This document shows positions 43,936 to 53,112 of a stretch of DNA of 64,000 nucleotides, piece by piece; positions within the stretch are counted from its first letter, which is position 1; each line of letters starts with the position of its first letter. The notes beneath the pieces were generated by a model. That model was not told where the DNA came from, ran no database searches, and saw only the letters and a list, made by a program, of their open reading frames with translations. Both the position numbers and the translations under genes were made by a program. The stretch covers positions 2,232,001 to 2,296,000 of the forward strand of contig AP027304.1 of assembly GCA_036322835.1 (NCBI GenBank). The letters run 5' to 3'. This DNA is from Tenuifilaceae bacterium CYCD. Its GTDB lineage: Bacteria > Bacteroidota > Bacteroidia > Bacteroidales > Tenuifilaceae.

Positions 43936-45423
43936 TTACCCCAAAACTTTCTTGATAAATTGATTGTAGCCGCTTGGCTGTTGGCTAAATTTCGTTTTAA
44001 GAGTAGAGAAAGTCACTACCTTCGGGGAAAATTCATCAAATGCCTGTTGCATAAATTCAATCCAGACATCCTGAATAGAGGAGTATAATTCTTTATGAAC
44101 GAGATATATTGAATATCGAAACCATGTTTTACCCAGATTAGCCCTTGGTATTTTCTTGGTTATTTTAGGAATGCTGTCAAACTGGATAAGGTGTTCTATA
44201 TAAGCAATCATTAATTTGTAATCACTTTCCGACAAGATTCTTTCATTGTTCTGTGGATTTACGCCATTTAGAAATGCTAAGTGTTTGTGTGCAATGGCTA
44301 ATTTTGATTTGATTTGCATTGGCTTGACAGTTGGCTGAGGCTTCTTCTTACTATCACTTATTTGCTTTTCAATCACAACTTTATAAATTGCACTCGGGTC
44401 TTTCAAATAAATATCCTTTTGCTGATTCAAGAATACAGATAAATTATTCGTAATAGATAGCATGTTTCGGATTGGGTTACTAAACGATAATTCAGTAAAA
44501 ATATCATCAATTGCATTAGCTCTGTCAATCGCAATTTCTTCTCTTTCGTAACGCTGTCTTAAAATGCTCTTTTGTTCTTTTATAATCAGGTTTACAAAAT
44601 CACTGTTAATTAATTGGTCGAATGAGGGTATTGCTTGATTTGTTTGTTTTAAAAACAAATAATTTTCAAGTGCAATACCAACCGTAAATAGTGTTGAATT
44701 ATGGGAATTTAATTCAATTGAACTGCAAATATCACCGAGCAAGTTTTGAGTTTCTTGAATGTCATTGTTTAGGGCTATTAGTGTTTGTGCCTCGTGTATT
44801 AATTTGGCGGCTTGATATGCGTTTAATTCATCATCAGAGGGGTAGCGGTTAATGCACTCTAAGTATAAATCTTCAAAAGCGGTAAAATCATTTTCAGTAA
44901 GAAGTACATCAAAAGAAATGGTTAATTCATAATACAGCTTTACAAGATTTGTTTGTAAATCCTGATAATATATGTCCGCCGTTTCAAAAGCCTTTTTTAT
45001 GTGTGATTTTATTAGCCGCAATGTTTCTTTGAGTTCTTGTCTTGTGTCAATATTCGACTGTACGACAGTAGAATAATTAAGCAGGGCGATTTTAATCCGG
45101 GTGGCTTCAGCGTTAACTATCGTATTGTAAAAGAATGTTTGCGGTGTCTGTAATGATTCCTCTTTTGAGATTTCAATTTTAGGCTTAATTGTGTATTCCT
45201 TTATCGAGGTATATTCATCCGGTGCAATATTGTTGATTGCAACTGCTTTTTCAAAATCGAATACAGCATAATTGCCTAACTCCGAAATGAATAGTTTTTC
45301 AATGTCATTGAGATTAGAAGGCAAATTATTGAATTTACGAGCTAATGCCTGAAATGCAATGTCAGGCAAATTACTGGGGCGTAATGCCCCATGTAATATA
45401 CTTTGGGCTATTGGTAGATTCAT
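43936..45423 (-). CDS. Uncharacterised integrase-linked protein (495 aa)
   Basis: 495 residues, largely alpha helical by composition, with no signal peptide, membrane segment or P-loop. I do not recognise a family. Segments rich in Glu, Gln and Leu (KEQKSILRQRYEREEIAIDRANAIDDIF) suggest coiled coil. The C-terminal third (LAIAHKHLAFLNGVNPQNNERILSESDYKLMIAYIEHLI ... TWFRYSIYLVHKELY) resembles regions seen in other Bacteroidota island proteins. Its start overlaps the integrase stop by 4 bp, so it is cotranscribed and may serve integration, excision or copy control. Confidence 0.7.
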   Translation of the reverse strand: MNLPIAQSILHGALRPSNLPDIAFQALARKFNNLPSNLNDIEKLFISELGNYAVFDFEKAVAINNIAPDEYTSIKEYTIKPKIEISKEESLQTPQTFFYNTIVNAEATRIKIALLNYSTVVQSNIDTRQELKETLRLIKSHIKKAFETADIYYQDLQTNLVKLYYELTISFDVLLTENDFTAFEDLYLECINRYPSDDELNAYQAAKLIHEAQTLIALNNDIQETQNLLGDICSSIELNSHNSTLFTVGIALENYLFLKQTNQAIPSFDQLINSDFVNLIIKEQKSILRQRYEREEIAIDRANAIDDIFTELSFSNPIRNMLSITNNLSVFLNQQKDIYLKDPSAIYKVVIEKQISDSKKKPQPTVKPMQIKSKLAIAHKHLAFLNGVNPQNNERILSESDYKLMIAYIEHLIQFDSIPKITKKIPRANLGKTWFRYSIYLVHKELYSSIQDVWIEFMQQAFDEFSPKVVTFSTLKTKFSQQPSGYNQFIKKVLG

Positions 45424-46682
45424 AGGTTCGTATCGTTATTAATATTGATTTTGATTGCTTTAGTTGCTTTCTGTTTTTTCTCATCTACAACTTTAGCATA
45501 AATCTGTGTTGTTTTTACATTGGTATGCCCTAACATCTTGGAAACAGTGTAAATATCTGTACCGCCTGCAAGTTGCAAGGTTGCATAAGTGTGACGGAAG
45601 CAATGGAAAGTTATATTTCGGGTAATTCCTGCGGATTTTATCCATCGCTTTAATGGTCCCGAAATCCAAGAGGGGTCTGGTAAATCTTCAAAAACAAGTT
45701 GCTCCTGCTTGCCGGGTTCACCGCAAAGCTGATAGGCTTGTTCTGAAATTGGCATATACTCAACGCCTTTTGTTTTTTGCTGGGTAAAGTTGAGGCGTAC
45801 TTGTTCGCCGACAACTTGTATTTCTTTCCATTTGAGTTTTTGAATATCGCAATGGCGAACGCCTGTTAATGCTGAGAAAAGGGCTGCACGCTTTAATATA
45901 GGGCGGTCGCATGGTGTTTCAGCCAGAATGTTTAATTCTTCAACTGAAAGGTGTTCCCTGCGGCTTTCCTGGTCTTGTATGCCTTTTATCTTTGCAGAAA
46001 TATCCACGGTTAAATATCCATCAATAAAAGCTTGTTTTAATCCGGCTTTAAATATGCTGTAATAAGTGGCTGCGGTATTATGTGATACTGTGCCCTTTTT
46101 ATTGCCACCACATGGAGCTGTAAGCATAAAACGGCGGATTTCTTCGGCTTTACTCAGGTTTATTTGAGAGAACGGGAGCGGCTGATTATTGGTAAAGAGT
46201 TTCAATAATTCCCCGACACGATTCCAGTTTACTATAATTGACTGGGAGCCGTTGCGGTGTCTGTCTTTTGAAACTTTCAAAAAGTATTCAATGAAGTCTA
46301 TTTGCTGGCGTTGGTTCTGAACTGCAAGTTCAGCTTCTTTTTCTGTATATAAATCGGCGTTGTCATATTCCTTTTGGCGAATACTGCGTACACCATCAGC
46401 AAAAACACAGGCTTCCTGGTCAATGGTGCTTTTGCATTGAATGATACCGTTTACATCCCTTTTCGGTTTAAATGTTTTTGCACCATCGGCAGAAGTGCGG
46501 GCGGTTCTTGTTTTATCCCACACCGGGCTTGTTATTGTTCTATTAAGTGCCTCAATGATTCGTTGAGGTTTATCCGTGCCATTAAAAACAGGATAGCTTT
46601 CGAGTATCAAATACCATTCATTGTGATACTCAGACTTGCGAAGCTTAACAGTACATTTGGTTTTTGCGAGTTTCTTTTTCAT
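45420..46682 (-). CDS. Tyrosine site-specific integrase
   Basis: 420 residues. The Arm/core-binding N-terminus (about 1-220) includes a SAM-like helical domain (IDFIEYFLKVSKDRHRNG...). The catalytic domain has Arg in ALTGVRHCDIQKL (about 272), HCFRHTYATLQLAGG (HxxR, about 360) and LGHTNVKTTQIYAKV with the His/Trp position and nucleophile Tyr (about 395). All catalytic residues are present. It is the likely enzyme for insertion of the island in the 3' end of dnaK, 0.8 kb away. The final TKAIKININNDTNL tail is usual for the Bacteroidota type. Confidence 0.95.
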   Translation of the reverse strand: MKKKLAKTKCTVKLRKSEYHNEWYLILESYPVFNGTDKPQRIIEALNRTITSPVWDKTRTARTSADGAKTFKPKRDVNGIIQCKSTIDQEACVFADGVRSIRQKEYDNADLYTEKEAELAVQNQRQQIDFIEYFLKVSKDRHRNGSQSIIVNWNRVGELLKLFTNNQPLPFSQINLSKAEEIRRFMLTAPCGGNKKGTVSHNTAATYYSIFKAGLKQAFIDGYLTVDISAKIKGIQDQESRREHLSVEELNILAETPCDRPILKRAALFSALTGVRHCDIQKLKWKEIQVVGEQVRLNFTQQKTKGVEYMPISEQAYQLCGEPGKQEQLVFEDLPDPSWISGPLKRWIKSAGITRNITFHCFRHTYATLQLAGGTDIYTVSKMLGHTNVKTTQIYAKVVDEKKQKATKAIKININNDTNL

Positions 46683-46693
46683 GGTACTGCTTT

Positions 46694-47251
46694 TTATTTG
46701 TTAGAGAATAATCGGTCAATTTCGACTTTAGGAACATAAACGAATTTTCCTATTTGTTTTTTGGGAATGCTACACTTGCGTATCGTTTTATCAACCGTGG
46801 AAAGTGAAACGCCGTATTTCTGAGAGATTTCGCCAATGGTATAGCAATTGGCAGGGTCAAAATTGATTTCTTGTTTTGTGATTGTTGGTTGAATTGCTTT
46901 AGCAATTTCAACCTTTGGAAACATAGCCTCTATGTGAATCCGACTAATGCGGGTTAATCGCTCCCCAAGGTTGACGGCTGGGATATTACCTTTTCTGATT
47001 TGACGGTAAATGGTATCTCTTGAAATGCCAAATAAAACTACAGCTTCAGCAATGGAAATATAAGGGCGGTCTGTTGGGATTTGTTCGGCTAACTGCTGGC
47101 GTTGTTCCTCTTGTTTTTCTTGTGCCTTCTTTTTACGAGTTGCAGCCTCCGAACATTTCTTTGAGCAAAACTTTGAATACACAGTTTTAGCATTGAACTG
47201 AGCACCGCAGTTTTCGCATGTCTTTGGAAGAATAAATTTGCTACCTGGCAT
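46694..47251 (-). CDS. Zinc-ribbon protein with two excisionase-type HTH domains
   Basis: 185 residues. An N-terminal zinc ribbon (CENCGAQF...FCSKKCSE, Cys 13, 16, 29, 33) is followed by a Lys/Glu/Gln-rich linker and two HTH-17 domains: YISIAEAVVLFGISRDTIYRQIRKGNIPAVNLGERLTRI (about 78-115) and YTIGEISQKYGVSLSTVDKTIRKCSIPKKQIGKFVYV (about 135-172). It lies 11 bp before the integrase in the same orientation and adjacent to the attR side, consistent with an excisionase/directionality factor that binds att arms. Confidence 0.85.
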   Translation of the reverse strand: MPGSKFILPKTCENCGAQFNAKTVYSKFCSKKCSEAATRKKKAQEKQEEQRQQLAEQIPTDRPYISIAEAVVLFGISRDTIYRQIRKGNIPAVNLGERLTRISRIHIEAMFPKVEIAKAIQPTITKQEINFDPANCYTIGEISQKYGVSLSTVDKTIRKCSIPKKQIGKFVYVPKVEIDRLFSNK

Positions 47252-47390
47252 ATCAATCGTTTTTAGAATGAATTAGTAGTGATAAGTATTTATTAGTCGC
47301 ACCTTACTGTTATTTAAGTCGCGTAACAAATATGTAGCAAATATACGAAAAATAATCGAATATATCAATAAGTAAGCATAAATAATAAAA

Positions 47391-47427
47391 TAAAAAACCG
47401 CTGTAAACTAAGTGCTTACAGCGGTTT
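47391..47427 (-). terminator. Terminator now serving dnaK
   Basis: AAACCGCTGTAA / TTACAGCGGTTT form a 12-bp stem with a 9-nt loop, followed on minus by a T-rich stretch. It is 32 bp after the dnaK stop. If the island boundary is right, this terminator was brought by the island, and the original one is at 25546-25577. Confidence 0.85.
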
Positions 47428-47458
47428 GAATATGGATATTAATTCTTGTTTTTGGCTT

Positions 47459-49369
47459 TTACTTTACTTCTTCAAAATCAACATCGGTTACTTCTTTATC
47501 GTCCTTTGTGTTGCCCGATGATGCGCCTGCGTTAGGATTTGCTTGTTGCTCTTGTTGTTGACCGGCTTGCGCTTTGTACATCTCTTCCGAAGCAACTTGC
47601 CAAGCAGCGTTTAACTCGTTGGTTGCAGTTTCAATAGCAGCAACATCTTGGTTCTTGTGAGCTTCTTTTAATTTTGCTAAACCTTGCTCAATTGGCCCTT
47701 TTTTATCGGCAGGAAGTTTGTCGCCAAACTCTTTTAGTTGCTTTTCAGTCTGGAAAATCATGCTATCAGCAGCGTTGATTTTGTCGATTTTCTCTCTTGC
47801 TTCCTTGTCGGAGGCCTCGTTACGAAGAGCTTCTTCGCGCATACGCTTGATTTCGTCGTCGGTAAGACCAGATGAAGCTTCTATACGGATTTTTTGCTCC
47901 TTGCCAGTGCCTTTATCCTTTGCCGTAACGTGTAGAATACCGTTAGCGTCGATATCGAAAATTACCTCAATTTGTGGAACTCCACGTGGGGCAGGTGGTA
48001 GCCCATCTAGATGGAAACGTCCAATGGTTTTGTTATCCTTTGCAAGTTGACGTTCACCCTGAAGTATATGAATTTCAACCGAAGGCTGATTGTCTGCAGC
48101 AGTGGTGAAAGTTTCCGATTTTCGTGTTGGAATTGTTGTGTTTGCATCAATCAATCTAGTAAAAACACCACCGAGGGTTTCTATACCTAATGATAGAGGG
48201 GTAACGTCAAGTAGTAATACATCCTTTACCTCGCCAGTTAACACACCACCCTGAATAGCAGCACCAACAGCAACAACCTCGTCGGGATTAACGCTCTTGT
48301 TAGGTGTGCGGCCAAAGAACTTCTCAACAATTTGTTGAACATGAGGAATACGGGTTGAACCTCCAACCAAAATAACCTCATCAATTTCTGAAGCCTGAAG
48401 CCCAGCATCAGACAAGGCTTTACGGCAAGGTTCGATGGTTCTTTGGAATAGGACGTCGGACAGTTTTTCGAATTGTGCACGAGTTAATGTTCTAACCAAG
48501 TGTTTTGGAATTCCATTAACTGGCATAATGTATGGCAGGTTGATTTCGCTAGAGGTTGTGCTCGATAGTTCAATTTTGGCTTTCTCAGCAGCTTCTTTCA
48601 AGCGTTGTAACGCCATTGGATCTTTGCGTAAATCAATTCCTTCGTCTTTTAAGAACTCTTCGGCCAGCCAGTCAATGATTACTTGGTCGAAATCATCACC
48701 TCCTAGGTGAGTATCTCCGTTGGTAGATTTTACTTCAAAAACACCATCGCCTAGTTCAAGGATTGAAATATCGAAAGTACCACCGCCAAGGTCGAATACT
48801 GCGACTTTGGCATCGTTATTCTTTTTGTCTAGACCATACGCTAGAGCCGCCGCTGTAGGCTCGTTGATAATACGGCGAACTTTTAACCCTGCAATTTCGC
48901 CCGCTTCCTTAGTGGCTTGGCGTTGCGAATCGCTAAAGTATGCAGGAACCGTGATGACTGCTTCTGTAACCTCTTGGCCAAGGTAGTCCTCTGCGGTTTT
49001 CTTCATTTTCTGAAGCACCATAGCCGATATTTCTTGTGGGGTATAGAGCCTACCATCTATATCAACACGTGGAGTGTTGTTTTCGCCACGGGTTACTTTG
49101 TAAGGCACACGAGGAACTTCCACAGCAGCAACCTTATCGTAGGTTTCGCCCATAAAACGCTTGATGGAGAAAACGGTTTTTTGAGGGTTAATAATAGCCT
49201 GACGTTTTGCGGGATCACCAACCTTGCGTTCTCCGTTCTCAACAAAACCAACAACCGAAGGAGTTGTGCGCTTGCCTTCGCTATTGGTAATTACAACCGG
49301 CTCGTTTCCTTCCATTACGGAAACACATGAGTTGGTTGTTCCTAAATCGATTCCAATAATTTTACCCAT
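47459..49369 (-). CDS. dnaK: Molecular chaperone DnaK (Hsp70)
   Basis: 636 residues, complete. The nucleotide-binding domain starts with [13 protein letters not shown] and contains [14 protein letters not shown] and the [14 protein letters not shown] signature. The substrate-binding domain (about 385-500; [17 protein letters not shown]) and helical lid with a Gly/Gln-rich tail ending DVDFEEVK are normal. It folds and protects client proteins with DnaJ and GrpE, which are not in this window. The last five codons are the integration site of the island. It is divergent from panB, with a 330-bp gap. Confidence 0.98.
   Translation of the reverse strand: MGKIIGIDLGTTNSCVSVMEGNEPVVITNSEGKRTTPSVVGFVENGERKVGDPAKRQAIINPQKTVFSIKRFMGETYDKVAAVEVPRVPYKVTRGENNTPRVDIDGRLYTPQEISAMVLQKMKKTAEDYLGQEVTEAVITVPAYFSDSQRQATKEAGEIAGLKVRRIINEPTAAALAYGLDKKNNDAKVAVFDLGGGTFDISILELGDGVFEVKSTNGDTHLGGDDFDQVIIDWLAEEFLKDEGIDLRKDPMALQRLKEAAEKAKIELSSTTSSEINLPYIMPVNGIPKHLVRTLTRAQFEKLSDVLFQRTIEPCRKALSDAGLQASEIDEVILVGGSTRIPHVQQIVEKFFGRTPNKSVNPDEVVAVGAAIQGGVLTGEVKDVLLLDVTPLSLGIETLGGVFTRLIDANTTIPTRKSETFTTAADNQPSVEIHILQGERQLAKDNKTIGRFHLDGLPPAPRGVPQIEVIFDIDANGILHVTAKDKGTGKEQKIRIEASSGLTDDEIKRMREEALRNEASDKEAREKIDKINAADSMIFQTEKQLKEFGDKLPADKKGPIEQGLAKLKEAHKNQDVAAIETATNELNAAWQVASEEMYKAQAGQQQEQQANPNAGASSGNTKDDKEVTDVDFEEVK
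47466..47476 (-). other. attR-like site in the dnaK 3' end
   Basis: TTTGAAGAAGT on minus inside the last codons of dnaK, followed by AAAGTAA. It is the second copy of the direct repeat that bounds the island (other copy at 25605-25615). Confidence 0.72.
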
Positions 49370-49669
49370 TGTTGTATTTGTTTAATTCTATATGGTTTTT
49401 GTTTTATTTATTTCAACACCTCAGATTTATCAATGACTGTGCCATAGGCAAAAATGATTATAAAGCATACATTTATGTCAGTTTTGCGATTTGTTAATGC
49501 GATGCTTTGTCAGTAGCTTTTAATGAGAGATTATGCTATTTGTGGTCTAAATGTTTGTTTTTCAATCTTTAAGTGCTATTGATGTCAATATGTCAGTTTT
49601 GTGGTTGTCAGATTTGTTTTAGATCACCATATTCTTATTTGCAAGAGTGCTTATGTTAGAATATTGCTT

Positions 49670-49677
49670 TACCTTTG
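49670..49677 (+). promoter_or_regulatory. Promoter -7 element (TACCTTTG) for panB
   Basis: TACCTTTG matches TAnnTTTG and lies 27 bp before the ATG at 49704. It sits inside the 5' extension of the open frame, so the ATG at 49647 would not be transcribed. Confidence 0.55.
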
Positions 49678-49703
49678 CAGGAACTAACCAAAACATATTG
49701 TAT

Positions 49704-50519
49704 ATGTCAAGCGAAGGTGGAGTAAAGGTTGTAACAACCCATGTTTTGCACGAAATGAAATTGCGTGGTGAGAAAATAGCCATGCTTACAGCATATGATT
49801 ACTCAATGGCTCGCATACTAGATGCGGCTGGAATTGATATTCTCCTTGTTGGAGATTCAGCCTCCAATGTTATGGCAGGTCACGAATCGACACTGCCAAT
49901 TACCCTGGATCAGATGATTTATCATGCTAGTTCGGTAATGCGTGCGGTAAAGAGGGCTTTGGTTGTGGTTGATTTACCTTTTGGAACATATCAAGGAAAC
50001 TCCAAGTTAGCGTTGAATTCTGCTATCAGAATAATGAAGGAGAGTGGTGCCGATGCTGTAAAACTTGAGGGTGGCGCAGAGATTATTGATTCTGTTACTC
50101 GTATTCTTTCAGCGGGTATTCCAGTAATGGGACATCTTGGTTTAACACCTCAGTCAATTCATAAGTTTGGCACCTATGTGGTTAGAGCCAAAGATGAAGC
50201 AGAGGCGAAGAAACTTGTTGCGGATGCTCATAAACTCGAAGAGGCTGGTTGCTTTTCAATAGTATTGGAAAAAATTCCTGCCAAATTGGGGGCGCAGGTG
50301 GCTAGTGAACTGAAAATTCCTGTTATTGGAATCGGTGCTGGTCATGGAGTCGATGGACAGGTTTTGGTAACTCATGATATGCTTGGTATTACACAAGAAT
50401 TCTCGCCACGTTTTCTTCGTCGTTATCATAATTTGTTTGCAGAGATGACCGGTTCGTTTCAGGCGTACATTAAGGATGTGAAATCTAAAGATTTCCCGAA
50501 CGAAAGAGAACAGTACTAA
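49704..50519 (+). CDS. panB: 3-methyl-2-oxobutanoate hydroxymethyltransferase
   Basis: 271 residues from ATG at 49704 ([19 protein letters not shown]); the frame is open to 49647 but the promoter element excludes that start. TIM-barrel signatures: [60 protein letters not shown] and [14 protein letters not shown]. It transfers a hydroxymethyl group from methylene-THF to ketoisovalerate in pantothenate (CoA) synthesis. The pseudouridine synthase gene follows after 38 bp, probably cotranscribed. Confidence 0.95.
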   Translation: MSSEGGVKVVTTHVLHEMKLRGEKIAMLTAYDYSMARILDAAGIDILLVGDSASNVMAGHESTLPITLDQMIYHASSVMRAVKRALVVVDLPFGTYQGNSKLALNSAIRIMKESGADAVKLEGGAEIIDSVTRILSAGIPVMGHLGLTPQSIHKFGTYVVRAKDEAEAKKLVADAHKLEEAGCFSIVLEKIPAKLGAQVASELKIPVIGIGAGHGVDGQVLVTHDMLGITQEFSPRFLRRYHNLFAEMTGSFQAYIKDVKSKDFPNEREQY

Positions 50520-50557
50520 ATTGAATTGAAAAGTTAGGATTAAGAATAGTCATAATC

Positions 50558-51253
50558 ATGGAATTTACTTCAGATAGAATCCTTTATGAGGATAATCATT
50601 ACATTGCTGTTTTAAAACTTTGTGGAGATATTGTGCAGGTTGATAAAACCGGTGATGAATCGTTGCTCGATAAGGTTCGTAAATTTATTAAGGAAAGAGA
50701 TGCAAAGCCGGGTAACGTTTTTCTGGAGGTAACCCATCGGATTGATAGACCTGTAAGCGGAGTTGTGTTGTTTGCAAAAACGAGTAAGGGTTTAAGCCGA
50801 ATGAATAATCTTTTTCAGGAAGGCAAAGTGGGAAAAAAGTACTGGGCGGTTGTTAAAAATCGACCACCGTTGGATTCCGATTTGCTGGTGCATTATTTAG
50901 TTCGCGATTCCAAGAAAAATAAATCCTACGTGTATCCTCGCGAAGTCCATGGCTCAAAGGAGGCTCGGCTTAAATACAAACTTGTGGGTAAAACAAAGAA
51001 CTATTTCCTTCTGGAAATAGAGTTGATCACGGGACGTCATCATCAGATTCGTAGTCAACTTTCCAAGATTGGTTGTCCAATCAAGGGCGATTTGAAGTAT
51101 GGCTACGATAGGTCAAACCCCGATGGTGGAATTCATTTGCACTCCCGTATGTTTGCATTTAGGCATCCAATTATCGAGGAGGATATTACTATTATTGCCC
51201 CACCACCGAAGGATGCAATTTGGGACGAGTTCTTGGTTCTGAATATTGATTAA
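50558..51253 (+). CDS. RluA-family pseudouridine synthase
   Basis: 231 residues, the short form without an S4 domain. The catalytic motif HRIDRPVSGVVLFAKT (Asp in HRID, about residue 65) and downstream LLEIELITGRHHQIRSQLSKIGCPIKGDLKYG are characteristic. It isomerises uridine in rRNA or tRNA; which RNA cannot be told from sequence alone. It lies directly after panB, an arrangement frequent in this phylum. Confidence 0.92.
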   Translation: MEFTSDRILYEDNHYIAVLKLCGDIVQVDKTGDESLLDKVRKFIKERDAKPGNVFLEVTHRIDRPVSGVVLFAKTSKGLSRMNNLFQEGKVGKKYWAVVKNRPPLDSDLLVHYLVRDSKKNKSYVYPREVHGSKEARLKYKLVGKTKNYFLLEIELITGRHHQIRSQLSKIGCPIKGDLKYGYDRSNPDGGIHLHSRMFAFRHPIIEEDITIIAPPPKDAIWDEFLVLNID

Positions 51254-51358
51254 TTTCTTGTATTATTTCTGATGTCTTGCGTTAGGCATTCATGATCAGG
51301 TTTTCAACTTTTTTCAACAATCTTTACTTCAAGTAGTTTTAACTACAGGAAGGTTTAA

Positions 51359-51366
51359 TATTTTTG
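51359..51366 (+). promoter_or_regulatory. Promoter -7 element (TATTTTTG) before the glucosaminidase gene
   Basis: TATTTTTG matches TAnnTTTG, 26 bp before the ATG. The upstream -33 element is weak. Confidence 0.4.
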
Positions 51367-51391
51367 TGTCATAAAAAATTATAATATAGAG

Positions 51392-52327
51392 ATGAGGAAA
51401 CTGTTTTTGGCCATAGTACTCCTTACTATTGTTACAAACTTATTTGGGCAATCTAAAATTTCACGTCAGGAATACATTTCTAGGTATGCTGATATCGCTA
51501 TTCGGCAGATGAAACAGTATGGCGTGCCTGCTAGTATCATTCTTGCACAGGGTATGCTCGAGAGCGATAATGGAAATAGCACTCTTGCCGAGGAGGCCAA
51601 TAACCATTTTGGTATAAAGTGCCATAAGGATTGGACCGGCCCAACAATGTACCACGATGATGATAGGAAAAATGAGTGTTTTAGGAAGTATAAGAGCCCC
51701 GATGGATCATACATGGATCATAGTTTATTTTTAAGAGGCGGTAGCCGATATGCATTTCTCTTCGATTTAGAATCGACTGATTATACCGGTTGGGCGCATG
51801 GCCTAAAAAAAGCAGGCTATGCTACAAATCCGAGGTATGCTGAGATGTTAATCAAAATTATAGAGGAGAATGAACTCTATAAATACGATAAAGGTGTTGT
51901 TGTTTCGGTTGAATCGCCACGTAAAGGAACTGGCCAGTTGGTCGATGTGGATGGTTTTACTATTGATATCTATAAAACACGTCCTGTTTATACCCGCAAC
52001 CGAATTAAGTACATTATTGTTAAGGAGGGCGATACATTTGAGTCGCTTACCAAGGAGTTAAGTCTGATGCCTTGGCAGCTATACAAGTATAACGATTTAA
52101 GCAAGGATTCAACACTGCGCGTCGGTCAGGAAATATACATTCAACCCAAGCGATGGAGAGCAGAGCGTAACCACTCAGTACACACAGTAGAGGCTGGTGA
52201 AACAATGTACACTATTTCGCAGATGTACGGTGTGAAATTAAAATCGCTTTACCGGAAAAATAGAATGAAAGTGAGCGAGGAGCCAGAGGTTGGTCAAACA
52301 ATTAATTTGAGAAAACGGAAGCACTAA
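51392..52327 (+). CDS. Secreted glucosaminidase with two LysM domains
   Basis: 311 residues. A signal peptide (1-19) precedes a FlgJ-type glucosaminidase domain (about 25-170): PASIILAQGMLESDNGNSTLAEEANNHFGIKCHKDW with the catalytic Glu in MLESDNG. Two LysM modules follow (KYIIVKEGDTFESLTKELSLM, about 209-255, and HTVEAGETMYTISQMYGVKLKSL, about 262-306), which anchor it to peptidoglycan. It probably cleaves the glycan strands during growth or division. Confidence 0.93.
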   Translation: MRKLFLAIVLLTIVTNLFGQSKISRQEYISRYADIAIRQMKQYGVPASIILAQGMLESDNGNSTLAEEANNHFGIKCHKDWTGPTMYHDDDRKNECFRKYKSPDGSYMDHSLFLRGGSRYAFLFDLESTDYTGWAHGLKKAGYATNPRYAEMLIKIIEENELYKYDKGVVVSVESPRKGTGQLVDVDGFTIDIYKTRPVYTRNRIKYIIVKEGDTFESLTKELSLMPWQLYKYNDLSKDSTLRVGQEIYIQPKRWRAERNHSVHTVEAGETMYTISQMYGVKLKSLYRKNRMKVSEEPEVGQTINLRKRKH

Positions 52328-52352
52328 TAAAGTTCTGAGAGTGTATTGGGAT

Positions 52353-52387
52353 AAAAAAGAGCATTGATTTTTTCAATGCTCTTTTCT
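52353..52387. terminator. Bidirectional terminator between convergent genes
   Basis: AAAAGAGCATTGA / TCAATGCTCTTTT form a 13-bp stem with a T loop, with A/T tails on both sides. It serves the glucosaminidase gene (plus) and the membrane protein gene (minus). Confidence 0.88.
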
Positions 52388-52388
52388 T

Positions 52389-52982
52389 TTATGATTTCAT
52401 GTCAATGTGTTTTTTGCTTAACCGTTGATATCGCATAAAAATCCAAATTCCAAGAATTAGCAACATTGATGCTGTAAAAAGTGGGATGTAAAAGATGTTT
52501 ACTGGGCTAACAATAAGTGCAATTAGCATAGAACTTAACGAAATTGCTATTGCAGCTACAGCGTATCCTGTTTCGTTGTAAAACCAAGCATAAGGGAAAA
52601 GATGTGCTCCAGTAATAATGCCGTATGCCATAATAAAATAGTCTGGATACTTGATCAAACAGAAAATCAAGAATGGGAAATAGATGAGTTGGGCAAAGTT
52701 TAGCCATAGTCCTAAAGGCTGCAACGGATTGCCTTTGATTTTCCAGTTAGTTTTAAATATTTTCGAAAATGCTAGCGCTAAAGGAATTAGAATTGCGCCG
52801 AGCATAAAAGTGAAAACACTTTTTTCGTACGATGTGTTTTGTAGAAATCGCCATATAAAGAATACTCCAAACCATGTAATGCTTGCTGCAAGTATGAAAT
52901 CAACTCCATTTTTTGCTTTTAGTTGTATTTCAAGTTTTAATTTCTCAAGGTCGTTAATGCTTTCATTTGCTTGGTCGTTCAT
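52389..52982 (-). CDS. DUF7010-like integral membrane protein
   Basis: 197 residues with about five or six hydrophobic helices (for example FILAASITWFGVFFIWRFL, FTFMLGAILIPLALAF, LNFAQLIYFPFLIFCLI, AVAAIAISLSSMLIALIV, FTASMLLILGIWIFM) and a short acidic N-terminal tail. It resembles small membrane proteins of the DUF7010 type; function is unknown. Confidence 0.6.
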   Translation of the reverse strand: MNDQANESINDLEKLKLEIQLKAKNGVDFILAASITWFGVFFIWRFLQNTSYEKSVFTFMLGAILIPLALAFSKIFKTNWKIKGNPLQPLGLWLNFAQLIYFPFLIFCLIKYPDYFIMAYGIITGAHLFPYAWFYNETGYAVAAIAISLSSMLIALIVSPVNIFYIPLFTASMLLILGIWIFMRYQRLSKKHIDMKS

Positions 52983-53112
52983 AGTTTGTTGCTTTATAAA
53001 TTAGTTTTTGTTGATGTTTGATTGTTGTAATTATAGTTCATAGCATTTTTGATGTCACTTTCACTGTATGCATAGAATTTATTAGTGAGATAAAGAGTAC
53101 GGCACAGGGTTC

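Larger units (their letters stand above)
25605..47476. mobile_element. Integrated genomic island (about 21.9 kb) in the 3' end of dnaK
   Basis: An 11-bp direct repeat (ACTTCTTCAAA on plus) bounds the region at 25605-25615 and 47466-47476. On the minus strand both copies read F-E-E-V-K-stop, the end of DnaK; the codons differ only synonymously (GTA AAG TAA at dnaK, GTG AAA TAG at the far end). That is the pattern left when an integrase uses a gene 3' end and restores it. The integrase and excisionase-like genes lie next to dnaK, as expected. Cargo: primase-like genes, a type I R-M system, Argonaute, a PHP-ATPase, a structured noncoding region and a DUF6266 gene. No relaxase or conjugation gene is seen. 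Confidence 0.78.

Noticed and set aside
49647-49703. Longer panB start
   Set aside because: A promoter -7 element at 49670-49677 lies inside the extension, and the conserved protein begins after 49704.
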